Source: a virus
Direction: 5' to 3' (one strand)
Virus record (IMG/VR): IMGVR_UViG_3300036651_000048
Span: 1-20,011 of that record
Length of the DNA stretch: 20,011 nt
In this document: piece by piece, positions 1 through 5,627 of the stretch
How the letters are laid out: the number at the start of each line of letters is the position of its first letter
How positions within the stretch are numbered: the first letter of the stretch is position 1
Translations under genes and position numbers: made by a program
The notes under the pieces: generated by a model
Databases searched by the model: none
Seen by the model: only the letters and a program-made list of their open reading frames with translations
Told to the model about the DNA's origin: nothing

Positions 1-520
1 CCCGTTCGAGCTGACCTGCCTCGCCTGGCGTCAGCCGCAGTTCCTGCGCCGGTTCGGGCTGGGGCAGTTCTGTTTCCGCTTCGTCCTCGTGCCCCAGGTG
101 GAGCAGGTGGATCAGTGCGGCTGCGAACCCCAGGGTCACGACCGGTAGGCAGGAGACCGCCGTGGTGATCTCCCACGGCGCGTGGATCACATGCGCGGCG
201 TTGAGCAGGTGGTAGGCGATCTGCCCGAACATGCCCAGGAACAGCGACCCGAACGTTGACCTCTTGGCGAACGTCCGGGCAGCCTTCGGGGTGTCAGGGG
301 ACATCCACGCACCCATCGCATACGCGGCGTAGGCTTCGACGCCGATCGGCAGCGTGATCGCGGTGTTCAGGTGGAAGCTGTCCCAGATGCCCGGCAGCGG
401 GTGGATGACGCCGAAACCCGCCAGGGTCCCTAGCCCCACCCACCCGGACCAGACGGCGACAGCCGCCGACGAGCCGATGAGGTAGAGCGGCCATCTGCGC
501 ACGCGGCGCTTGTCCGTCAT
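1..520 (-). CDS. Multi-pass membrane protein, mobile-element type (C-terminus cut by window edge)
   Basis: The minus-strand frame is open from the ATG at 520-518 to the window edge (173 codons visible, no stop). The protein starts MTDKRRVRRWPLYLIG and shows four hydrophobic segments, at about residues 11-37, 52-73, 89-112 and 118-142. The third and fourth are separated by a short loop, and a charged acidic tail with Pro/Glu (EDEAETELPQPEPAQE) follows. The phrase LPIGVEAYAAYAMGAWM between segments matches my memory of a membrane-protein family frequent in actinobacterial plasmids, integrative elements and phages, often loosely labelled transfer-associated or permease. Its true function is unknown. 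Its ATG overlaps the stop of the upstream 50-aa gene (ATGA), so the two are probably one operon from the promoter at 712-741. I see no transporter motif. Confidence is high for a real gene and low for any function. Confidence 0.75.
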   Translation of the reverse strand, partial: MTDKRRVRRWPLYLIGSSAAVAVWSGWVGLGTLAGFGVIHPLPGIWDSFHLNTAITLPIGVEAYAAYAMGAWMSPDTPKAARTFAKRSTFGSLFLGMFGQIAYHLLNAAHVIHAPWEITTAVSCLPVVTLGFAAALIHLLHLGHEDEAETELPQPEPAQELRLTPGEAGQLER

Positions 521-669
521 TGTGTCTCCGTCTTCCTCACGGCCCAGATCTTGAGCCTCGTCCACGCCGCCCAGAGGGCGATCCACGCCCCGGCGACGAC
601 CCACACCAGCCATCCGGGCGCACCGGCCGGGACAAGAACTCCCACGACGAATGCGCCTAACAGAAGCAC
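517..669 (-). CDS. Small membrane protein, 50 aa, unknown function
   Basis: This is a short minus-strand gene from GTG at 669-667 to TGA at 519-517. The start is set by a strong ribosome binding site, GGGAGGAG, seven bases upstream. The nearer ATG at 674 is followed at once by a stop. The product begins MLLLGAFVVGVLVPAGAPGW and is hydrophobic through about residue 36, then ends in a basic tail (RLKIWAVRKTETQ), consistent with one long or two short membrane segments and a cytoplasmic end. The stop overlaps the start of the downstream membrane gene by ATGA, implying translational coupling. Codon 4 is the rare TTA. I do not recognise the family. Confidence 0.65.
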   Translation of the reverse strand: MLLLGAFVVGVLVPAGAPGWLVWVVAGAWIALWAAWTRLKIWAVRKTETQ

Positions 670-711
670 TACATCACTCCTCCCTTGAACGGTGGCTCGG
701 TACAGACTTGT

Positions 712-741
712 ACTCTACCTTCTACGTTCCAGGTTCGTCAA
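712..741 (-). promoter_or_regulatory. Sigma-70-like promoter for the leftward membrane-protein operon
   Basis: Read on the minus strand, the -35 box TTGACG (741-736) and -10 box TAGAGT (717-712) are separated by 18 bases. Transcription would start near 705, leaving about 35 bases before the GTG at 669 with its strong ribosome binding site. Both hexamers are close to consensus in an otherwise GC-rich region. This is the best-formed promoter in the window. The 120-base gap 670-789 also has to serve the rightward gene at 790, for which I see only a weak -10 candidate, GATAAG at 744-749. Confidence 0.55.
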
Positions 742-789
742 GCTGATAAGCTGGGTGGGTCACACACGGACAAGACATCGGGATACGAC

Positions 790-1275
790 ATGCCAGCAGC
801 AGGAGTACAGGGACCACGCAACGCCAGCCCGCGCACGCAGCGCAAGCGCCCGGGTGACCTGACCGGGGTACGTGGCCAGCAGCTCGCCGCGAGCGCAGCC
901 CTTGAGAAGGCAGAGCAGGCGGCGCAGGTCGCGGAGGGCCTGGAAGAGCAGAGGGCCGCGAAGCTCGCAACCGAGGTGGACTACTCCTCCGAGGCCCGGC
1001 AGAAGGAGCGCCTGGCCGCTGCGGCGGACCCCGTGGCTGAGGTCGAAGTCGAGGTGCGCGAGAAGACCCGGCGCATCCGGGTGAACTACCCGATCGAGGA
1101 CATGACCTTCGGCAAGGAGATCATCACCGACGCGAAGTACGACGAGAACGGCGTCATGACGGCGGCCCCCGTGCTCGGCGGACTGAAGACCTACACCTTC
1201 GAAGAGGGCCGCTGGTACACGGTGGACACCGACCTGGCCGACCACCTGGCGTTCCTGGGCTACATCTACGAGTAA
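790..1275 (+). CDS. Hypothetical phage protein, 161 aa, coiled-coil N-terminus
   Basis: The first ATG (790) is chosen over a TTG at 685 because the intervening sequence is the divergent promoter region and its translation looks random. The product starts MPAAGVQGPRNASPRTQRKR. It has a basic, probably disordered N-terminus of about 35 residues. An Ala/Glu/Lys/Arg-rich helical stretch follows at about 38-95 and could form a coiled coil. A compact C-terminal domain (about 96-161) contains IRVNYPIEDMTFGKE and ends TVDTDLADHLAFLGYIYE. The ending resembles small proteins often encoded beside capsid genes, in which a Tyr-x-Val strand precedes a HL...GY helix, but I cannot name the family. It is the first gene of the rightward structural run. 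No TTA codon is present. Confidence 0.7.
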   Translation: MPAAGVQGPRNASPRTQRKRPGDLTGVRGQQLAASAALEKAEQAAQVAEGLEEQRAAKLATEVDYSSEARQKERLAAAADPVAEVEVEVREKTRRIRVNYPIEDMTFGKEIITDAKYDENGVMTAAPVLGGLKTYTFEEGRWYTVDTDLADHLAFLGYIYE

Positions 1276-1284
1276 GGACGGGCG

Positions 1285-1959
1285 ATGGCGGGACAGTTAA
1301 CCGCTCTCGGCGCGCAGTCGCTGGTTAATGCCGTTGGTGGCATTGTCCCGCCGCACATCGGGACGACGGCACCCACGTGGCAGCCGGGCCTGTACTGGAT
1401 CAACACCACGGCAGGCGCGGTCCTGGAGTACTGGAACGGGTCCGCGTGGGTGGCGGGCACCGAGCCGCTGTACATCGCCCTGTTAACCGGCGACCCGTCA
1501 GTCTCAGGGCCGGGCGGCGGCTACGCGCTGAACATCTCCGACCTGATCGAGGACACCACGTCCGGGTACGCGCGCCAGGCCGTGACGTTCGCCGCCCCGG
1601 TGCCGTACCTGTCGGCCACGACCTACACCTCGGGCCAGAAGGTCATCTACCAGGAGTTCGTCTACCAGTGCGCGGTGGGCAGCATCAGCGGTACCGCCCC
1701 GTCCGGCACGGCGACCAACAACACCGACTGGACGTACATCGGCCCGGCCTACCCGGCGTCGGCCGCGAACTCGAACACCCTGACCTTCAGCTACTCGGCC
1801 GCGCAGCCGTTCCCGGTCCAGTGGGCCGCGCTGGTCACCGCTTCGACCGGCACCACCGGGCTGCTGAAGTACCTGTGGACGCTGCCCCAGCCGCAGCAGG
1901 TGGCCGGGTCGCAGTCGATCCAGATTGGGGCCGGGATGGCAGCCCTGATGCAGGCGTGA
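1285..1959 (+). CDS. Phage structural protein, 224 aa, with a carbohydrate-binding-like module
   Basis: ATG 1285 follows AAGGA with a six-base spacer, nine bases after the previous stop. The N-terminus is beta-rich and includes a fibre-like phrase, LYWINTTAGAVLEYWNGSAW. Residues about 108-156 look like a small carbohydrate-binding (CBM5/12-type) module: SATTYTSGQKVIYQEFVYQC followed some 20 residues later by NNTDWTYIG, i.e. the Y-x-x-G-x-x-V-x-Y-x-x-x-x-Y-x-C/A ... W spacing. The last 60 residues are Ala/Ser/Thr-rich. Its stop overlaps the next GTG (GTGA at 1956-1959). TTA codons occur at codons 5 and 67. Composition and position suggest a virion decoration or minor head/neck protein, which is inference. 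Confidence 0.7.
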   Translation: MAGQLTALGAQSLVNAVGGIVPPHIGTTAPTWQPGLYWINTTAGAVLEYWNGSAWVAGTEPLYIALLTGDPSVSGPGGGYALNISDLIEDTTSGYARQAVTFAAPVPYLSATTYTSGQKVIYQEFVYQCAVGSISGTAPSGTATNNTDWTYIGPAYPASAANSNTLTFSYSAAQPFPVQWAALVTASTGTTGLLKYLWTLPQPQQVAGSQSIQIGAGMAALMQA

Positions 1960-2501
1960 ACATCAGCGAAGTCCAGATCCTGCTGGCCGCGCCCCAGGCG
2001 GCGGGCGGCTACCAGTCACCCGGCGCGGTCTACAACTCGCTGGGCCGGTGGGCATCGACCACGCAGCTCAACGCGGGCGTCCCGCTGAACAACCTGTTCC
2101 CCGACCTCACGGGACCGCAGAACGCGGCCGGGCAGGTGGACTACCAGTGCCTGTTCGTCTACAACTCCGACAACGCAGCCACGCTGGCGAATGTGTACGC
2201 GTGGATTCCGTCCACGAGCGTCGTCGGCGCGGTGCAGTGGGCTACCGGCGCGGACACGACAGTGCCGAGCGGCTACAGCGTGACGGGGACCCCGCAGGCT
2301 GGCTACATCTCCTCACCGACCATCGCCCCCTCGACGGTGCAGTCCTGGTTCGGCGGTGTGGGGCAGGCGTCCCAGGGTGCCCGCCTGCCGTCCATCGGCC
2401 CCGGCGAGGTCGCGGCCTTCTGGGTCCGGCGCACGGCGGTGAACAGCCAGGCGTTCTCGGGCGCGGGCTTCGGCCTCCAGGTCACATTCGACGTGGCGTA
2501 G
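1956..2501 (+). CDS. Hypothetical phage structural protein, 181 aa
   Basis: GTG 1956 overlaps the preceding TGA by four bases, which marks the start. Longer in-frame extensions upstream are shadows of the previous gene. The product starts VNISEVQILLAAPQAAGGYQ and is Ala/Gly/Ser/Val-rich with many aromatic-alternating stretches (YNSDNAATLANVYAWI, GFGLQVTFDVA), consistent with a beta-sandwich. It contains GPGEVAAFWVRRTAVNSQAF, a phrase style seen in virion surface or collar proteins. There is no signal peptide, membrane segment or catalytic motif. Close coupling to the gene before it suggests the two products assemble together. I do not recognise the family. Confidence 0.65.
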   Translation: MNISEVQILLAAPQAAGGYQSPGAVYNSLGRWASTTQLNAGVPLNNLFPDLTGPQNAAGQVDYQCLFVYNSDNAATLANVYAWIPSTSVVGAVQWATGADTTVPSGYSVTGTPQAGYISSPTIAPSTVQSWFGGVGQASQGARLPSIGPGEVAAFWVRRTAVNSQAFSGAGFGLQVTFDVA

Positions 2502-2504
2502 CCG

Positions 2505-2648
2505 ATGAGCCTCAGCGTCAGCGTCCAGTGCAACGTCTACTTCGGCATGGACCTGGAAGTTACAATAGAGATGAACGTCGGTGCCCCCTACCAGGGCAAT
2601 ATCAGCAGCCTCGCCACCGACCGCTGGTACCCGATGTACCCCTCGTGA
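2505..2648 (+). CDS. Small hypothetical protein, 47 aa
   Basis: ATG 2505 lies three bases after the previous stop. The frame runs to TGA 2646-2648, 12 bases before the next gene, so it exactly fills what would otherwise be a 159-base gap in a nearly gapless operon. The product begins MSLSVSVQCNVYFGMDLEVT and ends ATDRWYPMYPS, with no recognisable motif. The middle is AT-rich for this window (codons GTT ACA ATA at 2559-2567). The ribosome binding site is weak. It may be real, or the region could instead be a leader or promoter segment for the gene at 2661. Confidence 0.45.
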   Translation: MSLSVSVQCNVYFGMDLEVTIEMNVGAPYQGNISSLATDRWYPMYPS

Positions 2649-2660
2649 TCTAGGAGCGTC

Positions 2661-3626
2661 ATGGCTGACATAACGACCATGATCGCCCGGGTCCGTTTCG
2701 AGATCGGGGACCCGCCGCAGCCGTTCCGGTCCACGGGCATCGGGGACGGCGCGACCGTGCTGTTCGACCTGCCGAAGCAGGAGCTGAACGAGGGCTCGCT
2801 TGAGGTCTTAGTCGTCAACGGCGCGACCCAGACGTCCTACGCCGACCAGACTGCGGCGCAACCGTGGAACGTCTCGACCGCCTACACCACCGGCATGGTC
2901 GTGACGCAGGGCACCGGCTTCTACCAGGCGGCACAGACCTCCACCGGCCATCAGCCCGTCGCGGGCGGCAACGCCTACTGGACGGACGTCACGTCCACGA
3001 CCTACACCGTGAACGCCGAGCTGGGCAAGGTCATCCTGGGCCAGCCGATCGCGGTCAACGCCACGCTGATCATCTCGGGCACGAGCTGGGCGCTGTTCAG
3101 CGACATGGACCTGTACCGGACCATCCTCGAATCCTGCAATCAGCACGTCTACGGGTCGGAGATCGAGGAGCGCTACCGGGACGCCCACGGCTTCATCGGC
3201 TTCCGCGAGACCCCCAAGACCCTGCTGAACCTGCCAGCGATCGAGGAACCGCTGGTGATCATGCTGTCGGTGATCAACGCCTTCTGGTCAATGGCGAACG
3301 ACGCCGCGACCGACGCCAACATCCAGACGGCCGAGGGGACGGCCATCGACCGCACGACCCGGTACCAGCACCTGATGCAGCAGATCCAGGCCCTGACCGC
3401 CCGCTACCAGGACTACTGCGGGCAGCTCAACGTCGGGCTGTACCGGGCCGAGACACTCCAGCTCCGTCGCACGAGCCGGACGACCGGCCGCCTGGTGCCC
3501 CTGTTCCGGCCGCGCGAGTACGACGACCACCGCTGGCCGCAGCGCGAGATCCCGGCCGTGGACCACCGCAACGACGACAACTCTGGCGTGCCGTCGCCGC
3601 TGTGGTCCTCCAACTGGGGGTCCTGA
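2661..3626 (+). CDS. Probable head-tail connector (adaptor) protein, 321 aa, with inserted carbohydrate-binding-like module
   Basis: ATG 2661 follows AGGAG with a four-base spacer. The N-terminus (MADITTMIARVRFEIGDPPQ) and the helical second half (DLYRTILESCNQHVYGSEIE through a long helix at about 210-255) resemble neck adaptor proteins, which bind the portal ring and receive the tail. The beta domain at about 25-150 has the pattern of an N-terminal jelly-like fold. It is interrupted at about residues 69-112 by a stretch with the CBM5/12-type pattern (STAYTTGMVVTQGTGFYQAA ... NAYWTDVT), after which the fold resumes with YTVNAELGKVIL. The C-terminal 60 residues are Arg/Pro-rich and probably extended. 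It shares one base with the next gene (TGATG). One TTA occurs at codon 50. The adaptor role is inferred from shape and order, not from a diagnostic motif. Confidence 0.6.
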   Translation: MADITTMIARVRFEIGDPPQPFRSTGIGDGATVLFDLPKQELNEGSLEVLVVNGATQTSYADQTAAQPWNVSTAYTTGMVVTQGTGFYQAAQTSTGHQPVAGGNAYWTDVTSTTYTVNAELGKVILGQPIAVNATLIISGTSWALFSDMDLYRTILESCNQHVYGSEIEERYRDAHGFIGFRETPKTLLNLPAIEEPLVIMLSVINAFWSMANDAATDANIQTAEGTAIDRTTRYQHLMQQIQALTARYQDYCGQLNVGLYRAETLQLRRTSRTTGRLVPLFRPREYDDHRWPQREIPAVDHRNDDNSGVPSPLWSSNWGS

Positions 3627-4168
3627 TGTCACGGATGGACTACAAGCGCGGGAGGTACAACCCGGACTCCGAGACCGACGCGATGTTCGCCGCCATGCGC
3701 GGCTGGCAGAGCGTTGACGGCGACTGGGTGAACTACTACCGCTTCGATGAGGCGCACAGCGAGATCCACCCGATCTACGACGAGCCGACAGGCAACGGGC
3801 TGATGTGGCTTGCGCCCGTCCGCGTCGAGGCCCTGCACGTCACGCACGTCGAGGGCGCGAACGAGGACTCCGACCGTGGCTTCTACTACAACGACAACCT
3901 GGACGTCACCGTCCCGTTCGACCTGTTCATCCAGGCTGGCATGTCTAAGGCTGACATCGACACGGGCAACTACCTCAAGGACCGCGTCGTCTACGATAGG
4001 AAGGTCTTCCGTATTAAGAGCATCTCTATTCGTGGCCAGATGCAGCAGCGGGACACCATCGTCGGCATCACCGGCACCCAGCTCAAGCCTGACGAGCTGG
4101 TCTGGGATCAGCAGTTCGCGCAGTGGGCTCCGGGCGGGGCCTTCACCCTTCAGGGAGGTACCCAGTGA
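3626..4168 (+). CDS. Probable head-closure (stopper) / neck protein, 180 aa
   Basis: ATG 3626 overlaps the preceding TGA by one base. The product starts MSRMDYKRGRYNPDSETDAM and contains a beta-barrel-like C-terminal half: VPFDLFIQAGM, then DRKVFRIKSISIRGQMQQRD, then TIVGITGTQLKPDELV. The signature of a strand pair followed by 'I.G.QL.PDEL' at the C-terminal end resembles phage head-closure or stopper proteins that seal the portal channel below the adaptor. The position directly after the probable adaptor supports this. Codons at about 3991-4035 (GAT AGG AAG ... CGT ATT AAG ... TCT ATT CGT) are AT-rich compared with the rest of the gene. Other neck or minor tail roles are possible. Confidence 0.5.
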   Translation: MSRMDYKRGRYNPDSETDAMFAAMRGWQSVDGDWVNYYRFDEAHSEIHPIYDEPTGNGLMWLAPVRVEALHVTHVEGANEDSDRGFYYNDNLDVTVPFDLFIQAGMSKADIDTGNYLKDRVVYDRKVFRIKSISIRGQMQQRDTIVGITGTQLKPDELVWDQQFAQWAPGGAFTLQGGTQ

Positions 4169-4797
4169 CCACGCCGCCAACCACCGGCACCACCAACTGG
4201 GGCGGCCCGCTCGACACCTACCTGGCCGCGCTCCAGGCCGAGGCCGACAACAACGGGGTCAACTTCGCGGACCACATCTCGGCCGCGCCAGCCGGGACGC
4301 CGTTAACCGACCCGCATGGTGACCGGGCCTACGCGCTCGGCCTGATGGCCCCGATCCAGCAGCTCGTCAACCAGCCGAGCGGCTTCGTGCAGCTCGGGCC
4401 GGGCGGCAGGCTGCCAGGCCGTCAGTGGCAAGACCTGCGCCCGGTATCGGGCTCGTTCGCGCCGCCGACCGGGCACTACCCACCGCAGTACCGGACCACC
4501 CTGGACGGGAAGATCGAGCTGGCAGGCTACGTGGTCATCTCTGCCGCGACGTACAACGGCGTGACTATCTTCCCTGCGGCGCTCCCAGCAGACTGCCGCC
4601 CGAATCTCGACGTGGACATCCTGGTCACGCTCAGCGCGGCCGGAAGCGCTCCCTCAGCCGCCACGCCCATGATGACCATCGCGGCGGACGGGACCATGAC
4701 CTTCAGCGGGCTTCCGGGCGGCCTGGCACCGGGCACCCTCGTCGGGATCAAGGGATGGTTCCCGCTGGACTCCTACTACGAACTCTTGCAGAGCTAG
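4165..4797 (+). CDS. Fibre-like virion protein, 210 aa, encoded among neck genes
   Basis: GTG 4165 overlaps the previous stop by four bases and has AGGGAGG six bases upstream. The N-terminal half (TNWGGPLDTYLAALQAEADN, later SGFVQLGPGGRLPG) has the low-complexity, Gly/Pro-rich look of the shaft-attachment region of actinophage minor tail proteins. The C-terminal half (about 92-208) looks like a beta-sandwich tip. It has an aliphatic strand (KIELAGYVVI), then LPADCRPNLDVD, then MMTIAADGTMTFSGLPGG, and ends in a GWFPLDSYYEL strand. The same plan (strand, LP-x-x-YxP, dG strand, F/YPL end) is found at the C-terminus of the spike at 14677-16500. It may be a collar whisker or neck fibre; that is inference. 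TTA is at codon 47. Confidence 0.6.
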   Translation: MTTPPTTGTTNWGGPLDTYLAALQAEADNNGVNFADHISAAPAGTPLTDPHGDRAYALGLMAPIQQLVNQPSGFVQLGPGGRLPGRQWQDLRPVSGSFAPPTGHYPPQYRTTLDGKIELAGYVVISAATYNGVTIFPAALPADCRPNLDVDILVTLSAAGSAPSAATPMMTIAADGTMTFSGLPGGLAPGTLVGIKGWFPLDSYYELLQS

Positions 4798-4799
4798 CT

Positions 4800-5540
4800 A
4801 TGCCCTGGTTATTCAACGAGGACGCGGCGATGAAGGCCCGTCTCCAGGGGCTGCTGGTCCAGGACGCGACCTCGCCCAGCGGCGGCCGGGAGGTCCCGGT
4901 CAGGTACCGGCTGCCGGATGACGAGCTGGCGAACCTGACCTACCCGGTCGTCATCATCGAGCACGCGGGGATCTACCCGGCCCAGGAGCGGATGCACTCG
5001 GGCTACGTCCAGCTCCCGTACGCGCCCGAGGGCAGCACGCCGTACTGGCAGCCGGGCGAGGCGATCTACCCGCTGGCATCCCCGTACTACGCGCCCGTGC
5101 CGACGCCATACAACTTCGACTACCAGGTCACCGTATTCGGCCGGTTCTGGGGCGCGCACATCGCCCCGCTGATCGGGGAGCTGGCAACGCTGTGGCGGCT
5201 GCCCGCGAAGGCCGGGCGGCTGTGGGTCCCGCAGGACAGCACCACCCGGACGATGCGCCTGCTCGGCGGCCCGGAAGAGGGCTATGGCACGGACGAGGAC
5301 GGCAAGAAGCTGTTCAAGGTCGTGTACCTGGTGCGCGTGTTCTCCGAGCTGGTCGAGAACGTGGCGAGCAGCACCGGCTGGGGCGGCAGCCTGACGCCTG
5401 TGAATACGGTGGACATCGACCTCAGCGTCTACGCCTCGCTGGACGATATCGACCTCTCGTCTCCTACGGGCATCCAGGAGAGCATCGGGATTTACAGCGT
5501 CGGCGCGAGCAGCACGGTCAACGTCCAGCAGTCTCCGTAG
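4800..5540 (+). CDS. Probable tail terminator / tail completion protein, 246 aa
   Basis: ATG 4800 lies two bases after the previous stop, with no clear ribosome binding site, so it is probably translated by coupling. The product starts MPWLFNEDAAMKARLQGLLV. Its core has PVVIIEHAGIYPAQERMHSG, YNFDYQVTVFGRFWGAHIAP and an alternating strand LFKVVYLVRVFSELVE. The order of helix, long strand Y-x-V-x-V-F, helix with 'L..LW.LP', 'D.T.R...LLG' and final strand fits the tail-terminator fold, which caps the tube and contacts the neck. Location immediately before the sheath gene agrees. A Ser/Asp-rich tail of about 45 residues is extra relative to the fold. TTA is at codon 4. Confidence 0.55.
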   Translation: MPWLFNEDAAMKARLQGLLVQDATSPSGGREVPVRYRLPDDELANLTYPVVIIEHAGIYPAQERMHSGYVQLPYAPEGSTPYWQPGEAIYPLASPYYAPVPTPYNFDYQVTVFGRFWGAHIAPLIGELATLWRLPAKAGRLWVPQDSTTRTMRLLGGPEEGYGTDEDGKKLFKVVYLVRVFSELVENVASSTGWGGSLTPVNTVDIDLSVYASLDDIDLSSPTGIQESIGIYSVGASSTVNVQQSP

Positions 5541-5577
5541 GCCCTCCAGGGCTGACGCACATGTTCTGGCTAAGGTT

Positions 5578-5586
5578 CTCTATACT
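5578..5586 (+). promoter_or_regulatory. Candidate promoter -10 element before the tail sheath gene
   Basis: The 87-base gap 5541-5627 is one of the few real gaps on the plus strand and contains TATACT at 5581-5586, a near-consensus -10 box. Transcription would start near 5593, 35 bases before the sheath ATG. No convincing -35 hexamer stands 16-18 bases upstream, so either an activator or a phage-modified polymerase would be needed. The AT-rich stretch 5571-5610 contrasts with surrounding coding DNA. Confidence 0.3.
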
Positions 5587-5627
5587 AAGTGTTGAGTTCC
5601 TTACCTAGACGACGAGAGAGCCGCCGC

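Noticed and set aside
685-789. Upstream TTG start extending the gene at 790
   Set aside because: The extra residues look random and coincide with the leftward promoter; ATG 790 is simpler.
2561-2566. TACAAT as a -10 promoter box before the adaptor gene
   Set aside because: No recognisable -35 box at 16-18 bases; it lies inside a possible small gene. Kept only as context.
5541-5552. Short inverted repeat GCCCTCCAGGGC after the terminator-protein gene, possible transcription terminator
   Set aside because: The stem is only four or five pairs and no T-run follows; it is too weak to call.
5589-5627. Upstream TTG start for the sheath gene
   Set aside because: The added residues (MLSSLPRRRESRR) are not sheath-like; ATG 5628 gives the family start.
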